From Aotearoamyces nothofagi (taxonomy: Eukaryota; Ascomycota; Leotiomycetes; Leotiales; Tympanidaceae), in NCBI GenBank assembly GCA_015345905.1, contig JADDTR010000008.1, positions 62,001-126,000 of the forward strand: 64,000 bases of DNA, read 5' to 3'. Of the stretch, positions 10,094-21,054 are shown piece by piece (the stretch's first letter is position 1; every line of letters starts with the position of its first letter). The notes below the pieces were generated by a model that searched no databases, was not told the origin of the DNA, and was given only the letters and a program-made list of their open reading frames with translations. Made by a program: the position numbers and the translations under genes.

Positions 10094-11159
10094 CTATCCT
10101 AATAATATCGCCAATCCCATTCCTCCTACAAACATTGATGCCACAGATAGGATGCTTGATATCGAAAGCATCGACATGCCAGAGATCCCATGACCAGACG
10201 TACAGCCGCCGGCAAGCCTTGCTCCAAACACCATGATGAACCCACCAAGCACAGCCCGAATCGTGGATATATCAAGGCGAGGAACTTCTCCTGGCGATAC
10301 CAGTACATTCTTTAATGCCCAGCTGCTTGCCAGCATCCCAGACGCGAAGATCAACGAGCCCGTTGCTGGAAACGGCGTGTGGCTTTTCGCTGAAGTGGCG
10401 GTATCCCAAAGCCACGCGAGAAGCTTGCCGGCCTGCTCAAATGAAGCAGAGACGCCCAGCGCGCCTCCAGTTAGGGCGAGTGAGCAGAACTGAGCAGTGC
10501 CGATGAGCAAGCCGCCAACAACAGGAGGGAGGAGAACCGGGCCATTAGCTGGCTTCAGATACGTAGCCAGCAGAGCGATTCCCAAGCAGACCACCTCGTA
10601 CCCTAGGATGGCCTTGTTTTCAGAGACGTGATATTTCTGATAGACCGTCGGTTCCTTGCTTGGCACTTCCACATTGGCAGTATTGCGCAGATATTTCGAG
10701 ACTTTGGCAAAAACCGTGCCGGCCAGGAGACCGCCAGCCAGTACAGCGAGTCCCGATGGCACACCCGTTCCAACCTGCACCATAACACTCCCAGGACACG
10801 AACCTGTCAATGTCATACCGGCACCGAGCAGCATTCCGCCAATGACATTGCCGTCATAGCGATGCAGCCACCCGAGCGAGGATGCAGCTCGCGGTTTGCA
10901 TTCTGCCAGTCCAGTCCTCTTGGCGATAATTATGGCCAGTCTATTCAGTGTCAATTTCTGTCGTACACATTTGCTCGGAGATAAAGGCAGGGGCTGCTTA
11001 CGCGCTGCTGGCACTGGCGCTGATGAAGACCTTGAGCATATGGAAGTCCTGGAGGCGCATTTGCGACACAATGACCGCTGGCGGGCTGATGCCCGATGCC
11101 GATAGAGCTGCGCCGAACAAAGCGCCCGCCGTTACTGTTGCGAGTACATTCGCTGCCAT
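10094..11159 (-). CDS. YeeE/YedE-type sulfur (thiosulfate) membrane carrier
   Basis: Integral membrane protein of the YeeE/YedE (DUF395, sulf_transp) family, whose bacterial members import thiosulfate. Exons 11002-11159 and 10094-10940 give 334 residues; the 61-nt intron (GTAAGC..GAATAG) splits GC|A in the ASASSA helix. Two repeat halves each carry a conserved glycine/cysteine loop: GAGMTLTGSCPG with GTG downstream in the N-half, and GARLAGGCTSGHGISG near the C end, the diagnostic pore motif with cysteines that contact substrate in bacterial structures. There are roughly eight or nine hydrophobic helices, with a long linker (about residues 130-150) of charged residues. The family is mainly bacterial and patchy in fungi, which suggests an old transfer, but codon use and an intron show it is settled in this genome. 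Neighbours give no sulfur-pathway context. Confidence 0.85.
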
Positions 11160-11990
11160 GTTAACTTCGGCTGAGGTTATCCAAACCTTCGATTCCTCGA
11201 GATCAACAAGATCTGTGTACTTGCCGCCCTTTATTAAAACGGCGACTATCCGCATGCGGAAGCACTTGTATGAATGATCCCCGAGAGAATCAATCGGCAA
11301 CTGCGGGCGGGATTCATCGTGGCGGTGCCGGCTTCGTTTTCGGGGACCTGAGGAGAAGACGGTTTGGATGGCCCGAAGCGCTGGTCGCCTTGTATCAAAA
11401 GACCAGTTGAATGCCACAAAGTGTCTGTTACCGAAGCCATGACCGATCTGGGTTTCTTCCGCGACTCTTAAGTAGTTGTGAGCGTCGTGCCCGGTGGGTA
11501 GATAAGGTATCAAGCGACCACTTCACCGGTAGGCTGGTTCCTGGGATCCCAACTTTTATTTTATCGGGGACCAAAAAAATCGGGGATCAATTTTGACGCC
11601 AACCACATTCCGCGCCGCAATGGGACTGCGCAAGCAGTAATGCATTGGTCCGAAAATCCAGACTCCTTGAGAAGAATATCTACGAATCCCCGGATTCTGC
11701 TGATTATCAGTACTAAGCTATCCTATGATGTTCTGATCGGGTCGCGCCAAAGCGGGGTGTGGCAGACTTTGGTTCTTGTCTGAGAGATATATACCTATCG
11801 TTGCCTCTATGGAAGAGCTTCTCTGGGGACAGAGTGGCCTTTAAAAGGTTCTTACTGGATATGCAATGTAGACTGAAGATTACTACCAACTAAATTCTTG
11901 CGATTCCTGTCCGTTCTTGATTGCACTCTGTTAAATATCCAGGAGTCTCGAGAGTCGACCAACCAGTGCTTGGAATTGGTGAGAATGCAT
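11160..11990. other. Non-coding stretch before the repeat block
   Basis: Upstream region of the YeeE-like gene. No further coding sequence recognised. It passes without a sharp border into the repeat block at about 12.0 kb. Confidence 0.4.
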
Positions 11991-14840
11991 ATATATGGAC
12001 CTCTATGAGCCCCAACAATAGGGGATTCGGCGACTTAGAACCACTAGAAGTCCTCAAGACATCAAGCATTTAAAGGACCCTTAAGATCACCACAACCTAC
12101 AAATCGGCAACTAAGCCATTTTTCTCGAACTCATAACAGTAGATACCAAGTAGAGGGTTTTTATATCCTAGCAAATGGCAATATCAGTATCGGGGACCTG
12201 GAAGTCTCGATAGAGGCATTCGAGGCCCCCAAGAAAGCCCCGGAAGTCGGCAAATAGGGATCCTCGATGACCGAGAATTCGGCATCCTCGAAAGCCTTAA
12301 GTGGTGCCCGATCGGTGCCCTCGAGGACCCCCAGACGCATCGAAAACTGCCTCACAGGCGCCCTCGAGGCTCTTGAAACCCGCCGTCTAGGAGTCCAAGA
12401 TGGTTTAAAATAGCTAAATTTTCTCCCCAGAGACCTCTAGTAAGCAAATATGGCCTCTTGAAGCCCCAAAACCGGCCCCGAGGAGTCCTGGGAGGCTTGT
12501 AGTTGAGTAAATTGGCATCCTCGCAGGTCACTTTGGAGGGCCTTGAGGAGTCCTAGAAGCCTCAAACTTTGCTGTGCAGGACTCCGAGATGGCCCTGTGG
12601 ACTGCTAAAATGGTATCATTGGGGGTCTCTAGTGAGCAAATCGGCAAAAGTGGTGGTTGAGGATTCCCTAGGAGCCTCAGAATCTAGTAGATTGGCATCC
12701 TCGATACCCCCTAAAATGGCATTCGAGGAGTCCGAGAAGGCTCAAAATCAGCAAAATCGATACCCTCAAGGACTCCTCAAACCGACTAAACCCTGTCAGC
12801 CGGCAGCCTCGAAGCCCCAAAAGTGTAAAGTTTGGTAGCCTCAAACCTCCAAAAGCATGCTATCTAGGAGTCCAAGATGGCTCGAAAATTGCCAAATCGG
12901 GACATTCAAATATTTCTAGAAGTATCAAAACAATGAAACCGATATACACCTACAAGGTACCCAAGAGACATATTCGAGGAGTCTTATAAGCCTTGTTATT
13001 CAGTAAACTGGCCTTCGAGGAGTCTTAGAGGCCTCCAAATCACCGAAATCGCTCCCCTCGAGGACTCCTCGAATCGACTAATCCCTGTAATCCGGCAGCC
13101 TCGAAGGCCCAAAGTATACAGTTTGGTAGCCTCAAACCTCCAAAAGCATGCTATCTAGGAGTCCAAGATGGCTCGAAAATTGCCAAATCGGGACATTCAA
13201 ATATTTCTAGAAGTATCAAAACAATGAAACCGATATACACCTACAAGGTACCCAAGAGACATATTCGAGGAGTCTTATAAGCCTCCAAATCACCGAAATC
13301 GCTCCCCTCGAGGACTCCTTGAATCAACTAAACCCTGTAAACCGGCAGCCTCAAACCCCCAAAAGTATACAGTTTGGTACCCTCGAAGGCTTATAATTTA
13401 GTAAATTGGCGTCCTCAAACCTCCAAAAGCATGCTATCTAGGAGTCCAAAATGTTTCGAAAATTGCCAAATCGGGACATTCAAAGACACCTAGAAGTATA
13501 AAAATGATCAAACCGATACGCACAAGGTACCCGATAGACACCTCTGAGGAGTCCAAGAAGCCTCGAAATTCAGTAAACTGGCATCCTCAACACCTTCCAA
13601 ACTGGCCTTTGAGAAGTCTTAGAGGCCTCCAAATTAGCGAAATTGCTCCCCTCGAGGACTCCTGGAGTGGTCTAGAATCTGCAAACCGGCAGCCTCGCAG
13701 CCCCAAAAGGATGCATTTGAGGACTCCTCAAAGCCCCAAAAGTATACAGTTTGGTATCCTCAAACCTCCAAAAACATGCCATCTAGGTACCCAAAATCGT
13801 TCGAAAATTGCCCAATCGGGATATTCAAATACATTTAGAAGTATCAAAACCGATCAAGCTGATACGCACCTACAAACTACAAAGTACCCAAAAGGCACCT
13901 TCCAGTAGTCTAAGAAGTCTTGAAATTCAGTAAACTGGTACCCTCAATACCCTCCGAATCATCGAAATCGGTCCCCTCGAGGACTCCTGGAATGGTTCAG
14001 AATCCGCGAACCGGTGGCCTCGAAGCCTCAAAAGTATCCAGATTGGTACCCTCGAAGCCTCATAATTTAGTAAATTGGCGTCCTCAAACCTCCTAAAGTA
14101 TGCTACCTAGGCGCCCAAGAGAGGTCGAAAATTGCCAAATCGGGACGTTCAAAGACATCTAGAAGTATTAGAAACGATGAGGCCGATACACACCTGCAAA
14201 TTGCCTAAAGCATACTTTCGAGGAGTCCTCGAAGCCTCGAAAGTATACAGATTGGTACCCTCAAAGCTCCCAAAGACTACCTTCGAGGACTCCTCTCACC
14301 CCCAAAAGTATACAGTTTGGTATCCTCAAACCTCCTAAAGTATGCCTTATAGGTGCCCAAGATGGTTCGAAAATTGCCCAATCGGGACGTTCAAAGATAT
14401 CTAGAAGTATCAAAAACGATGAGGCTGATACGTACCTGCAAAGTACCTAAAAATGCTCTCGAGGAGTCCTCGAAGCCTCGAAAGTATACAGATTGGTACC
14501 CTCGAAGCTCCCAAAGGCTACCTTCCCAGACTCCTTGATGCCTTAAAATTCAGTAAATCGGCATCCTCGACGCCCCCAAAACATGCCTTCGAGGACTCCT
14601 CGAAGCCTCGAGAGCTGTAAAGTTGGCGAGCAAGCGACTCCGTATCCTAATCCGTGTGCTAGGCTGTATGCTGGGACCCTCGACGCCCTAAAGATGGGCA
14701 AGCGAGGACTCCTAACAGCCCCAAAACGAGCTAGGTCGACGGCCTAGAAGCCCCGAAAACACCCCCTTCTCGGCCTCCTCTCTGCCCCAAAACTGACATA
14801 GTCGATGGCCTAGAAGCGGCAAGAATCTACCTTCTCGCAC
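11990..14840. repeat. 2.8-kb block of diverged tandem repeats with nested modules
   Basis: A gene-free block made of two repeat levels. The larger unit is found at least six times; its landmark TCGAAAATTGCC(A/C)AATCGGGA starts near 12882, 13173, 13456, 13801, 14125 and 14367, so spacing is 242-345 bp. Units also share CAAACCTCCAAAAGCATGC, CTAGAAGTATCAAAA and AAAGTATACAGTTTGGTA. The smaller module is a CTCGAGGA(G/C)TCCT-like 13-mer followed by GAAGCCTCGAAA or similar, seen about twenty times with CGAGGAGTCC and CGAGGACTCC forms mixed, so the element is nearly palindromic. Two units share a 162-bp perfect match (12831-12992 and 13122-13283), so some turnover is recent, while others differ by many point changes and indels. 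The longest open stretch is 134 codons (13504-13908), but frames are not kept between units. The left and right edges fade gradually. Function unknown; minisatellite-like array, possible transcript or relic are all open. Confidence 0.85.
12831..13283. repeat. Two copies with a 162-bp perfect match, period 291 bp
   Basis: 12831-12992 and 13122-13283 match base for base. The second copy lacks roughly 40 bp that follow the first one, after which both continue with CCTCCAAATCACCGAAATCG. This is the youngest duplication inside the array. Confidence 0.85.
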
Positions 14841-15132
14841 TCTAAGTTTCAACCCAGCCATACCGACCCGACTGGCACATTCACGGAATTCGGCATTGCT
14901 GGAAATGGCATGAGCTGCACAGCAGCCGTAGGCACACAAGAGTCACGGTGACAAGGAAATTCATTTTGAGACTAAAAACTAAGGCAATCTCGTAGGCATT
15001 GCAACCCCTAAAAATCTCAATCGTCGTTAAGAAAGGAAACTATCATAAGCACGCCATGACTCCAATTAAATCCCAAGCCCTAGACGTCCCCGCAGTCGTG
15101 AAGCTGCGTATTGTCCTTCAGTACGTACAGTT
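14841..15132. other. Spacer between repeat block and SH3 gene
   Basis: Nothing recognised; contains the 3' flank of the SH3-domain gene. Confidence 0.4.
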
Positions 15133-16025
15133 TTAGAAAATGCTATTAACAATGTTTCCTCCAATCGTGGCGCCAGCACCAAAGATCGCTGCGTTTCCAA
15201 GCTTCTTTCCAAATTTCTTGCCCATCTCAGCACCCTTTCCAGGCTTCCCACCGTCAACAGGCTGCTCAGCAATAGCCATCGGCGGTACAGGACCGTTGTA
15301 TGGATTACTGGGACCGGGTGCTGGCGGATATTGTTGTTGACCTGGATACCCTCCATATCCTGTATTTTGTGAAGGTTGATGCTGTGGCTGTTTTTGTCCA
15401 TACTCCTGGCCGTGCTTCTCGCCGTAAAATCCTGGTGCATTCTGACCACTCACCAGCGGACTTGGGTAGTGCTCCTGTCGGACATAATTCTTTGGGAATA
15501 TTCCCTCGTTTCCTGTACGAACATTCTTGCCCATCCACCAATCTGCATTTATGAACTCCGTAACAGAGATGTGATCGCCTGGGTCAAAGTCCAGGTCGCG
15601 CGGATCGGGATCGCTGTACCGGAACAGAGCAACGGCATGGCCTACTTCATGGTGCTCTGGTTGTGTCGGTACTGGAGTACTGGTCTGAGAGTATGAAGGG
15701 GGTGGATTAGCCGGTGATTCGACTGCGGATTGGTCGTTCACCGACAAGGCGGCAAAGCCGGACGTGAGAGGGCCAGGGGACGGGGTGCTGGTAGCCGCAG
15801 GTGCAGGTATTGCTCTCGAGCCGTGAAGAGAGGCTTCGGCGGGAAGGGTGGCTATTATGGCATCGTATTGATCGTCCGTGATGAAATTGCGTTCGGAAAG
15901 CGCCTCTAATTCCTGTGAAGCTGTCAGATGGATGGTGTGCAACGAAGCGGAGGATTCTGTACATTTTTTATGATTCTAAGTGATCGATTGTTCGCCGCAA
16001 TCTTTGCACGTTCTTCATGTGACAT
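15133..16025 (-). CDS. SH3-domain adaptor, Lsb1/Pin3-like
   Basis: Likely regulator of cortical actin and endocytosis: budding-yeast Lsb1 and Pin3 bind the WASP homologue Las17 through one SH3 domain. Exons 15963-16025 and 15133-15912 give 280 residues; the 50-nt intron (GTACAG..TTCACAG) joins NNRSLRIIKN to ELEALSERNFIT, which matches the usual N-terminal helix of this family. The SH3 domain is at about residues 113-167 (ALFRYSD, DWWMGK, GIFPKNYV). It is preceded by a Pro/Ser/Thr-rich linker and followed by a Tyr/Gln/Gly/Pro-rich low-complexity stretch with prion-like composition (about 175-225) and a short Lys/Gly-rich tail (KKFGKKLGNAAIFGAGATIG) that may insert in or touch a membrane. A downstream TTG could be taken as a start, but the spliced ATG at 16025 is the better fit. 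Confidence in the family is high. Confidence 0.88.
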
Positions 16026-17257
16026 TGTGGGCAGTATAGTGCTGTGTCGTGATGGAGAGATGATGTTGAGGAAAGGCGGCTGCTAATGGGAGTTGGAGTA
16101 TGGGGGTTTGAAGTCGGGTACTTTGATGCGGAGCGACGCCGACTTCGACTTGGCTGCTGCGCCACACAACCGACAGCCTTGTCCGACGCGAGAGGTAAAC
16201 GCTACTGTACTACCTAACTCTTGCTTTTCTATTGTTTTCGGGTTATGAATTCGACTACAGCAAGATACGAGGCGAGGGTGCAAACAAGTTGTCTTCCTAT
16301 AGACCATTGACAATTCTACTTGGTATCCCCGTCGGCCACTCACTCGCTATCTATTTCTGACCGTCGTATTGCTTCTGGCCGCCTAGCCCTGGATAAATCT
16401 ATAAATCTAGACAGACAGAGGTGTTCAATTGCAAGTTGCGAGAACTTCCGACGAAATGCTTTTCAATTGCCTGCTATGAATTGATTTCAATGACTTGTAC
16501 TAAGCAAGGCAATGGAGCAGGAGCAGGAGAAGGAGAAGACGTTTGGATACCATCTCGTTCTTTGCGCCTATGGGAGGTGGCGGCGAGTGGCGGAATCCGG
16601 AATCAATGCCCGGAAATTCGTTTGTTAACAATTCAACCACGTGACACCTCGCCGGGTCAAAATGATCCAAAGCGTAGTAAACTGTCTTTGTCAGATGATA
16701 CTCGAGGTAGGCGCTACAGTACAGATATTAGCTAAAGCAGCATGGGAATGCTTCCATTATCACTGGTGTGCAGCCCTACATGGCCCCAAGTGTAGCTGGA
16801 CCGATTTCGGATACAATATGCCGAATACCTTCCATCAAGGGTTATTTGGCCGAGTCCTGTGCACAGGGCTGCCAGTACCCGCTACAGTAGTTACCCGGCA
16901 GCGTATCAACACCTAAGCGACCGTAGAAATCGATCGTCGAGATTTCGCGCTTATCTGCCGGTTTACGATACCGACGGCAGAACCATCAGCGGGTCGCGAG
17001 ACTGCCGGTCCACTTGCCGTAATAAGTCCTAGAGACCACGCACGCCACTATATAAAAGATCTTTCTGTAGCACAATAAAGGGTCTTTCTTTGCCAAAGGT
17101 CGGCTGCAGTATATATCTCCCACGAAGTAAAGCTCTTCGCTCTGTACATCGCTTGTAAGACTGCGACTTTGCATTGGGATTATTATTAGTGTCACGTGCT
17201 GTGCCTTTGTACTACCTTGCTTGGCTTGACTTAATAGGCTGCCGTGATTTTGGTTAG
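16026..17257. other. Divergent intergenic region
   Basis: Shared upstream region of the SH3 and MFS genes. CACGTG cores occur near 16639 and 17194. Several short open stretches show no family similarity and are not called. Confidence 0.5.
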
Positions 17258-19201
17258 ATGATGCGATCTCGAGCCTCAATCGACCTCGAGAGAAACGACT
17301 CAAACTCTCTGCACAACCAGCATTTATCGCTCCGAAGACTTGAAAGTATACACGTGGATGACTCTCAAGCAACCATTACGGCACTGGATAGCACAAACGA
17401 GGTGAGCTCGAGCTTCCCCTATTATGCCCAATCCTCGACCGGACGCTAATATTCCGACAAGGACGGACAATGGGGGAATCTAGCGGTCGACGTCTCAGAA
17501 GGAGATGGAGAGGACGTTGAAGCATCTCAAGAGCCTAAGGATATTGACACTGGCCTCATCGATTGGGATGGGCCAGATGATCCCACGCACCCAATGAACT
17601 GGCCTCATCCACGGAAATGGCTCATGACGATTACCATGGGTGTCATGACCTTTTGGATAACCTTTGCAAGCAGTATTAACAGTGCGGCCACAAATGATCT
17701 CGCATCAGAATTTGACGTTTCATCTGTCGTTGCCACTCTAGGCACCTCTCTCTTTATATTGGTAAGTTGATATCGCTGGAGACACCCTTCCGTTCGTCCA
17801 GCTTTGGATCATGTGTTGATTTGTTTTAGGGTTTCGCTTTTGGCCCATTGATATGGGGACCGGCATCTGAGCTTTACGGTCGTAAGGTCCCCCTGTTTAC
17901 TGGTATCGGTATCTTTACTATTTTCCAAATTCCTGTCGCCGTCGCGAGCAACCTGGAGACTCTTATGGTGTGTCGCTTCTTCGGCGGAGCTTTCGGCTGT
18001 GCACCTCTTGCTATCGTTAGTGGTGCGCTCAGCGACATGTGGGAACCAGTTGACAGGAGTATTGCCATGTGCGTGTTTGCCGCTTCAACTTTCATTGGGC
18101 CAGTCCGTATGTTCTATCCCGTCCAAACGCACTAGAATACTTATTGACGTCCACCAGTTGGACCTGTGGTTGGTGGCTTTATTGTCGACAGTTATCTTGG
18201 CTGGCGTTGGACAGCATGGTTAATCGCTATAGGGAGCTGTTTCACATGGGCTGTTGCAGTATTCATCATCGAAGAAACATATGCTCCAGTCCTCCTGCAG
18301 CGTAAAGCGACCGCACTCCGATTCGCGTCACAAAACTGGGCAATCCATGCTCCAAAAGATGAACATCCGGTAGATTTTGCTAAGATTGGTCGCAATTATC
18401 TTATGCGCCCTTTCCGTAAGCTACCCATCCTAACTTCCAGGAGGGGTATTTGCTTGGGACTGTAAGCTAACACTTCTCCAGTCATGGCTGCCAAGGAACC
18501 CATCCTAGACTTGATTACCATCTACATGGCCTTAATCTATGGCATTCTTTACCTCTTCTTTGAAGTTTATCCTGTCTCCTTCCAAGAGGAACGCGGCTGG
18601 AATGAGGGCGTTGGAGCCCTTCCATTCCTCGCGCTCTTCATCGGCATCTTGTTCGGCGTAGTCACAGTCGCAATCAATAGTAGAGGGCGCTATGCGCGCA
18701 AGATGAGAGAGAATGGTGGCCGAGCTATCCCAGAAGAGCGTCTCCCAATGATGATAGTCGGGGCTGTTATTTTCCCTGTCGGCTTATTCTGGTTCGCCTG
18801 GACAAGTAGCGCGGATATAACTTGGGTGCCGCAAGTTATTTCAGGCGTGCCTATTGGGATGGGGATTATGATAATCTTTTTACAGTGAGTCCATTTGACT
18901 ATTTTTCTATTTTAATACTTTTGGAGGAATGGTGCTGATAACAGTTTCTAGGGGTCTAAATTACATAGTCGACGTCTACCGCACTAATTCTAACTCAGCA
19001 GTCGCCGCAAACAGTTTTCTGCGGTCTCTTGCTGGAGCCGGCTTCCCGCTCTTCGCTGTAGCTATGTATCACAAACTTGGTGTCGACTGGGCGACTTCAC
19101 TTCTTGCATTCGTGGCTGTTGCTATGTTTCCGATACCCATTTTATTTTTTATTTACGGTGCAAGAATTAGAAAGCTGTCAAGGTACAGTCCGCCAATGTA
19201 G
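17258..19201 (+). CDS. MFS transporter, DHA1 drug/H+ antiporter type
   Basis: Plasma-membrane exporter of the major facilitator superfamily, 12-helix DHA1 group (polyamine/multidrug type). Six exons, 17258-17401, 17462-17761, 17830-18106, 18158-18415, 18482-18884 and 18952-19201, give 543 residues without a frame break; introns are 60, 68, 51, 66 and 67 nt. A hydrophilic N-tail of about 110 residues ends in DDPTHPMNWPHPRKW, the usual entry of this group. Helix 2-3 loop has GPASELYGRK (motif A), helix 4 has RFFGGAFG, and VLGPVVGGFIVDSYLGWRW is the antiporter motif C region. The long central loop (NWAIHAPKDEHPV..) separates the two six-helix halves. ATG 17261 directly follows and is an alternative start. 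The next gene, 346 bp downstream on the same strand, is an aminotransferase, so the pair could handle one amino metabolite; this is inference from position only. Confidence 0.88.
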
Positions 19202-19547
19202 GGATGGATAGATGGATAAATAATTGAAGGATCGGAGAAGATGAGCCGATGGGTTTAAAGGGCATATAGATAGGAGGATATAGACAGCTACATTAGTAAT
19301 AAGATTTAAAGATAAATCCTACCGTGTAGATTATTTTAGGGGTTGGAGGTGCCTAAGGCACGGTATTTCGTGGGCTCCGCTGTACGGCCAACTCACGGGC
19401 TAGATATCACCGCTATGTGCTGTACGTAACTATCTGTATAACCTGATTTCCAACTAACCTCTACCCAAGCCATGATACTAAGTTTCTCATCAACTATAGT
19501 ATCAACCTTTCAATATCGACTGAATTTTACGACGCATCATTACAGCC
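19202..19547. other. Short intergenic region upstream of aminotransferase
   Basis: Nothing beyond a pyrimidine-rich leader near the start codon at 19548. Confidence 0.4.
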
Positions 19548-20849
19548 ATGGCTAAGCCAGCAGAACAGCTTCATCGCCAAGCCGAAGAGGTCTACATTGC
19601 TGGAAATCCCAAAAGTCTTTCTCTGTACAATGAGGCGGCAGAATGTCTCCCAGGAGGCAATACACGATCGGTTCTATTCTACACACCCTTTCCATTGTAC
19701 ACTGTGCATGCGGAAGGCTCGCGAATATGGGACGCTGACGGCCATAAGTACGTTGACTTGCTTGGGGAGTTCACAGCCGGACTCTACGGCCATTCCGAGC
19801 CCGTAATCATCAAGGCCATCGCTGACACCGTGGCGAATGGATTGAGCTTTGGGAGTCATCACCCAAACGAAGCAAAGCTTGCTCTTCTTATCAAAGACCG
19901 CTTCCCTAGTATAGAGCTACTTCGCTATACCAACAGTGGCACGGAAGCAACACTTATGGCGCTTGCAGCAGCAAAAATCTACACGCAGCGGAAGAAGATC
20001 CTGGTTTTTGAGAGCGGATACCATGGAGGTGCATTTCTCTTCTATCACGGGAACAACGCTGTCAATGTCCCGCACGAGTATCTGATCGCTGTCTACAACG
20101 ACATCTCCTCCGCCGATAAGCTTATCGCCGACCACGGAGACGACCTCGCAGCCATCATTGTCGAGCCAATGTTAGGATCTGGCGGCTGTGTGCCCGCAAC
20201 CAAGGAATTCCTCGCACATCTGCGCGTCAGAGCAACCGAGACGGGCGCCGTTCTCATCTTCGACGAAGTCATGACCTCTCGCCTCTTTTCGGGCGGAGGC
20301 GTGCAGTCAGAGCTGGGCATCGTACCGGATCTGACCACCTTGGGCAAGTATATCGGCGGCGGCATGTCATTCGGAGCGTTCGGTGGCAAGGCCGAAATCA
20401 TGGCGCAGTTCGATCCTAGGAAGGACGGCACACGTCACGCGGGTACGTTCAACAACAACGTCCTCACCATGGCAGTGGGCGCGGCAGGGCTTGAGCATGT
20501 ATTCACCCCTGAGCGCGCGCGAGAGCTTCATCTGAGAGGAGAGAAGTTGCGGACGGAGCTGAATGAGGTTGCGAGGGGTACGCTTCTGAAGGTCACAGGT
20601 ATTGGCTCGATCATGGCGTTCCATTTCACTAAGACCCCATTAGACCATATTAAATCACCGCGTGATTTTGAGGGTGAAAGTGCTGTGCTGTTTGATCTGT
20701 TGCATCTATACTTGTTGAGTCATGGTTTCTATATCGCTCGACGTGGGTTTTTGGCGTTGAGCCTAGTTGTCAGTGATAATGACCTCGAGACGTTTGTGCA
20801 AGTAGTTAAGGGCTTCTTACAAGAATACGACACTCTTTTACGTATCTAG
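19548..20849 (+). CDS. Class III aminotransferase / glutamate-1-semialdehyde aminomutase-like
   Basis: PLP-dependent enzyme of the class III aminotransferase family, closest in pattern to glutamate-1-semialdehyde 2,1-aminomutase. Fungi make 5-aminolevulinate by the ALA synthase route, so a tetrapyrrole role is unlikely; fungal members more often act on amino or keto acids in specialised metabolism. Single exon, 433 residues, about the family length. PGGNTRSV at 35-42, YTNSGTEA at 127-134 (phosphate cup), GYHGG at 157-161, the cofactor Asp in FDEVMTSR (Asp239) and the Schiff-base Lys267 in LGKYIGGG are all present, as is GTFNNN near residue 299. No targeting signal. It follows the MFS exporter on the same strand. 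I am sure of the fold and cofactor, not of the reaction. Confidence 0.88.
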   Translation: MAKPAEQLHRQAEEVYIAGNPKSLSLYNEAAECLPGGNTRSVLFYTPFPLYTVHAEGSRIWDADGHKYVDLLGEFTAGLYGHSEPVIIKAIADTVANGLSFGSHHPNEAKLALLIKDRFPSIELLRYTNSGTEATLMALAAAKIYTQRKKILVFESGYHGGAFLFYHGNNAVNVPHEYLIAVYNDISSADKLIADHGDDLAAIIVEPMLGSGGCVPATKEFLAHLRVRATETGAVLIFDEVMTSRLFSGGGVQSELGIVPDLTTLGKYIGGGMSFGAFGGKAEIMAQFDPRKDGTRHAGTFNNNVLTMAVGAAGLEHVFTPERARELHLRGEKLRTELNEVARGTLLKVTGIGSIMAFHFTKTPLDHIKSPRDFEGESAVLFDLLHLYLLSHGFYIARRGFLALSLVVSDNDLETFVQVVKGFLQEYDTLLRI

Positions 20850-21054
20850 GCGCCGAGCAGGTATATAATATTCCTTTTACCTTGGAAAAATAGGTTTACA
20901 GGTTCTTTCACTTTTTCAATTTTATGGTAACTGTAATTCAACTTTTACTACTCATATCACATTCAGCGAGCGTGGTCGCTTAGTATTATGGAAAAGAAAT
21001 CATGGATTATATTATTCCAATCTTGGATATCTGATATGAAACACCTAAACCAGC

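Noticed and set aside
13504-13908. 134-codon open frame inside the repeat array
   Set aside because: Other units of the array are not open in the same frame and spacing is not a constant multiple of three, so coding is not supported.
11990-14840. The array as a CRISPR or a transposon
   Set aside because: Repeat units are long, diverged and unevenly spaced, without unique spacers, cas genes, terminal repeats or transposase.
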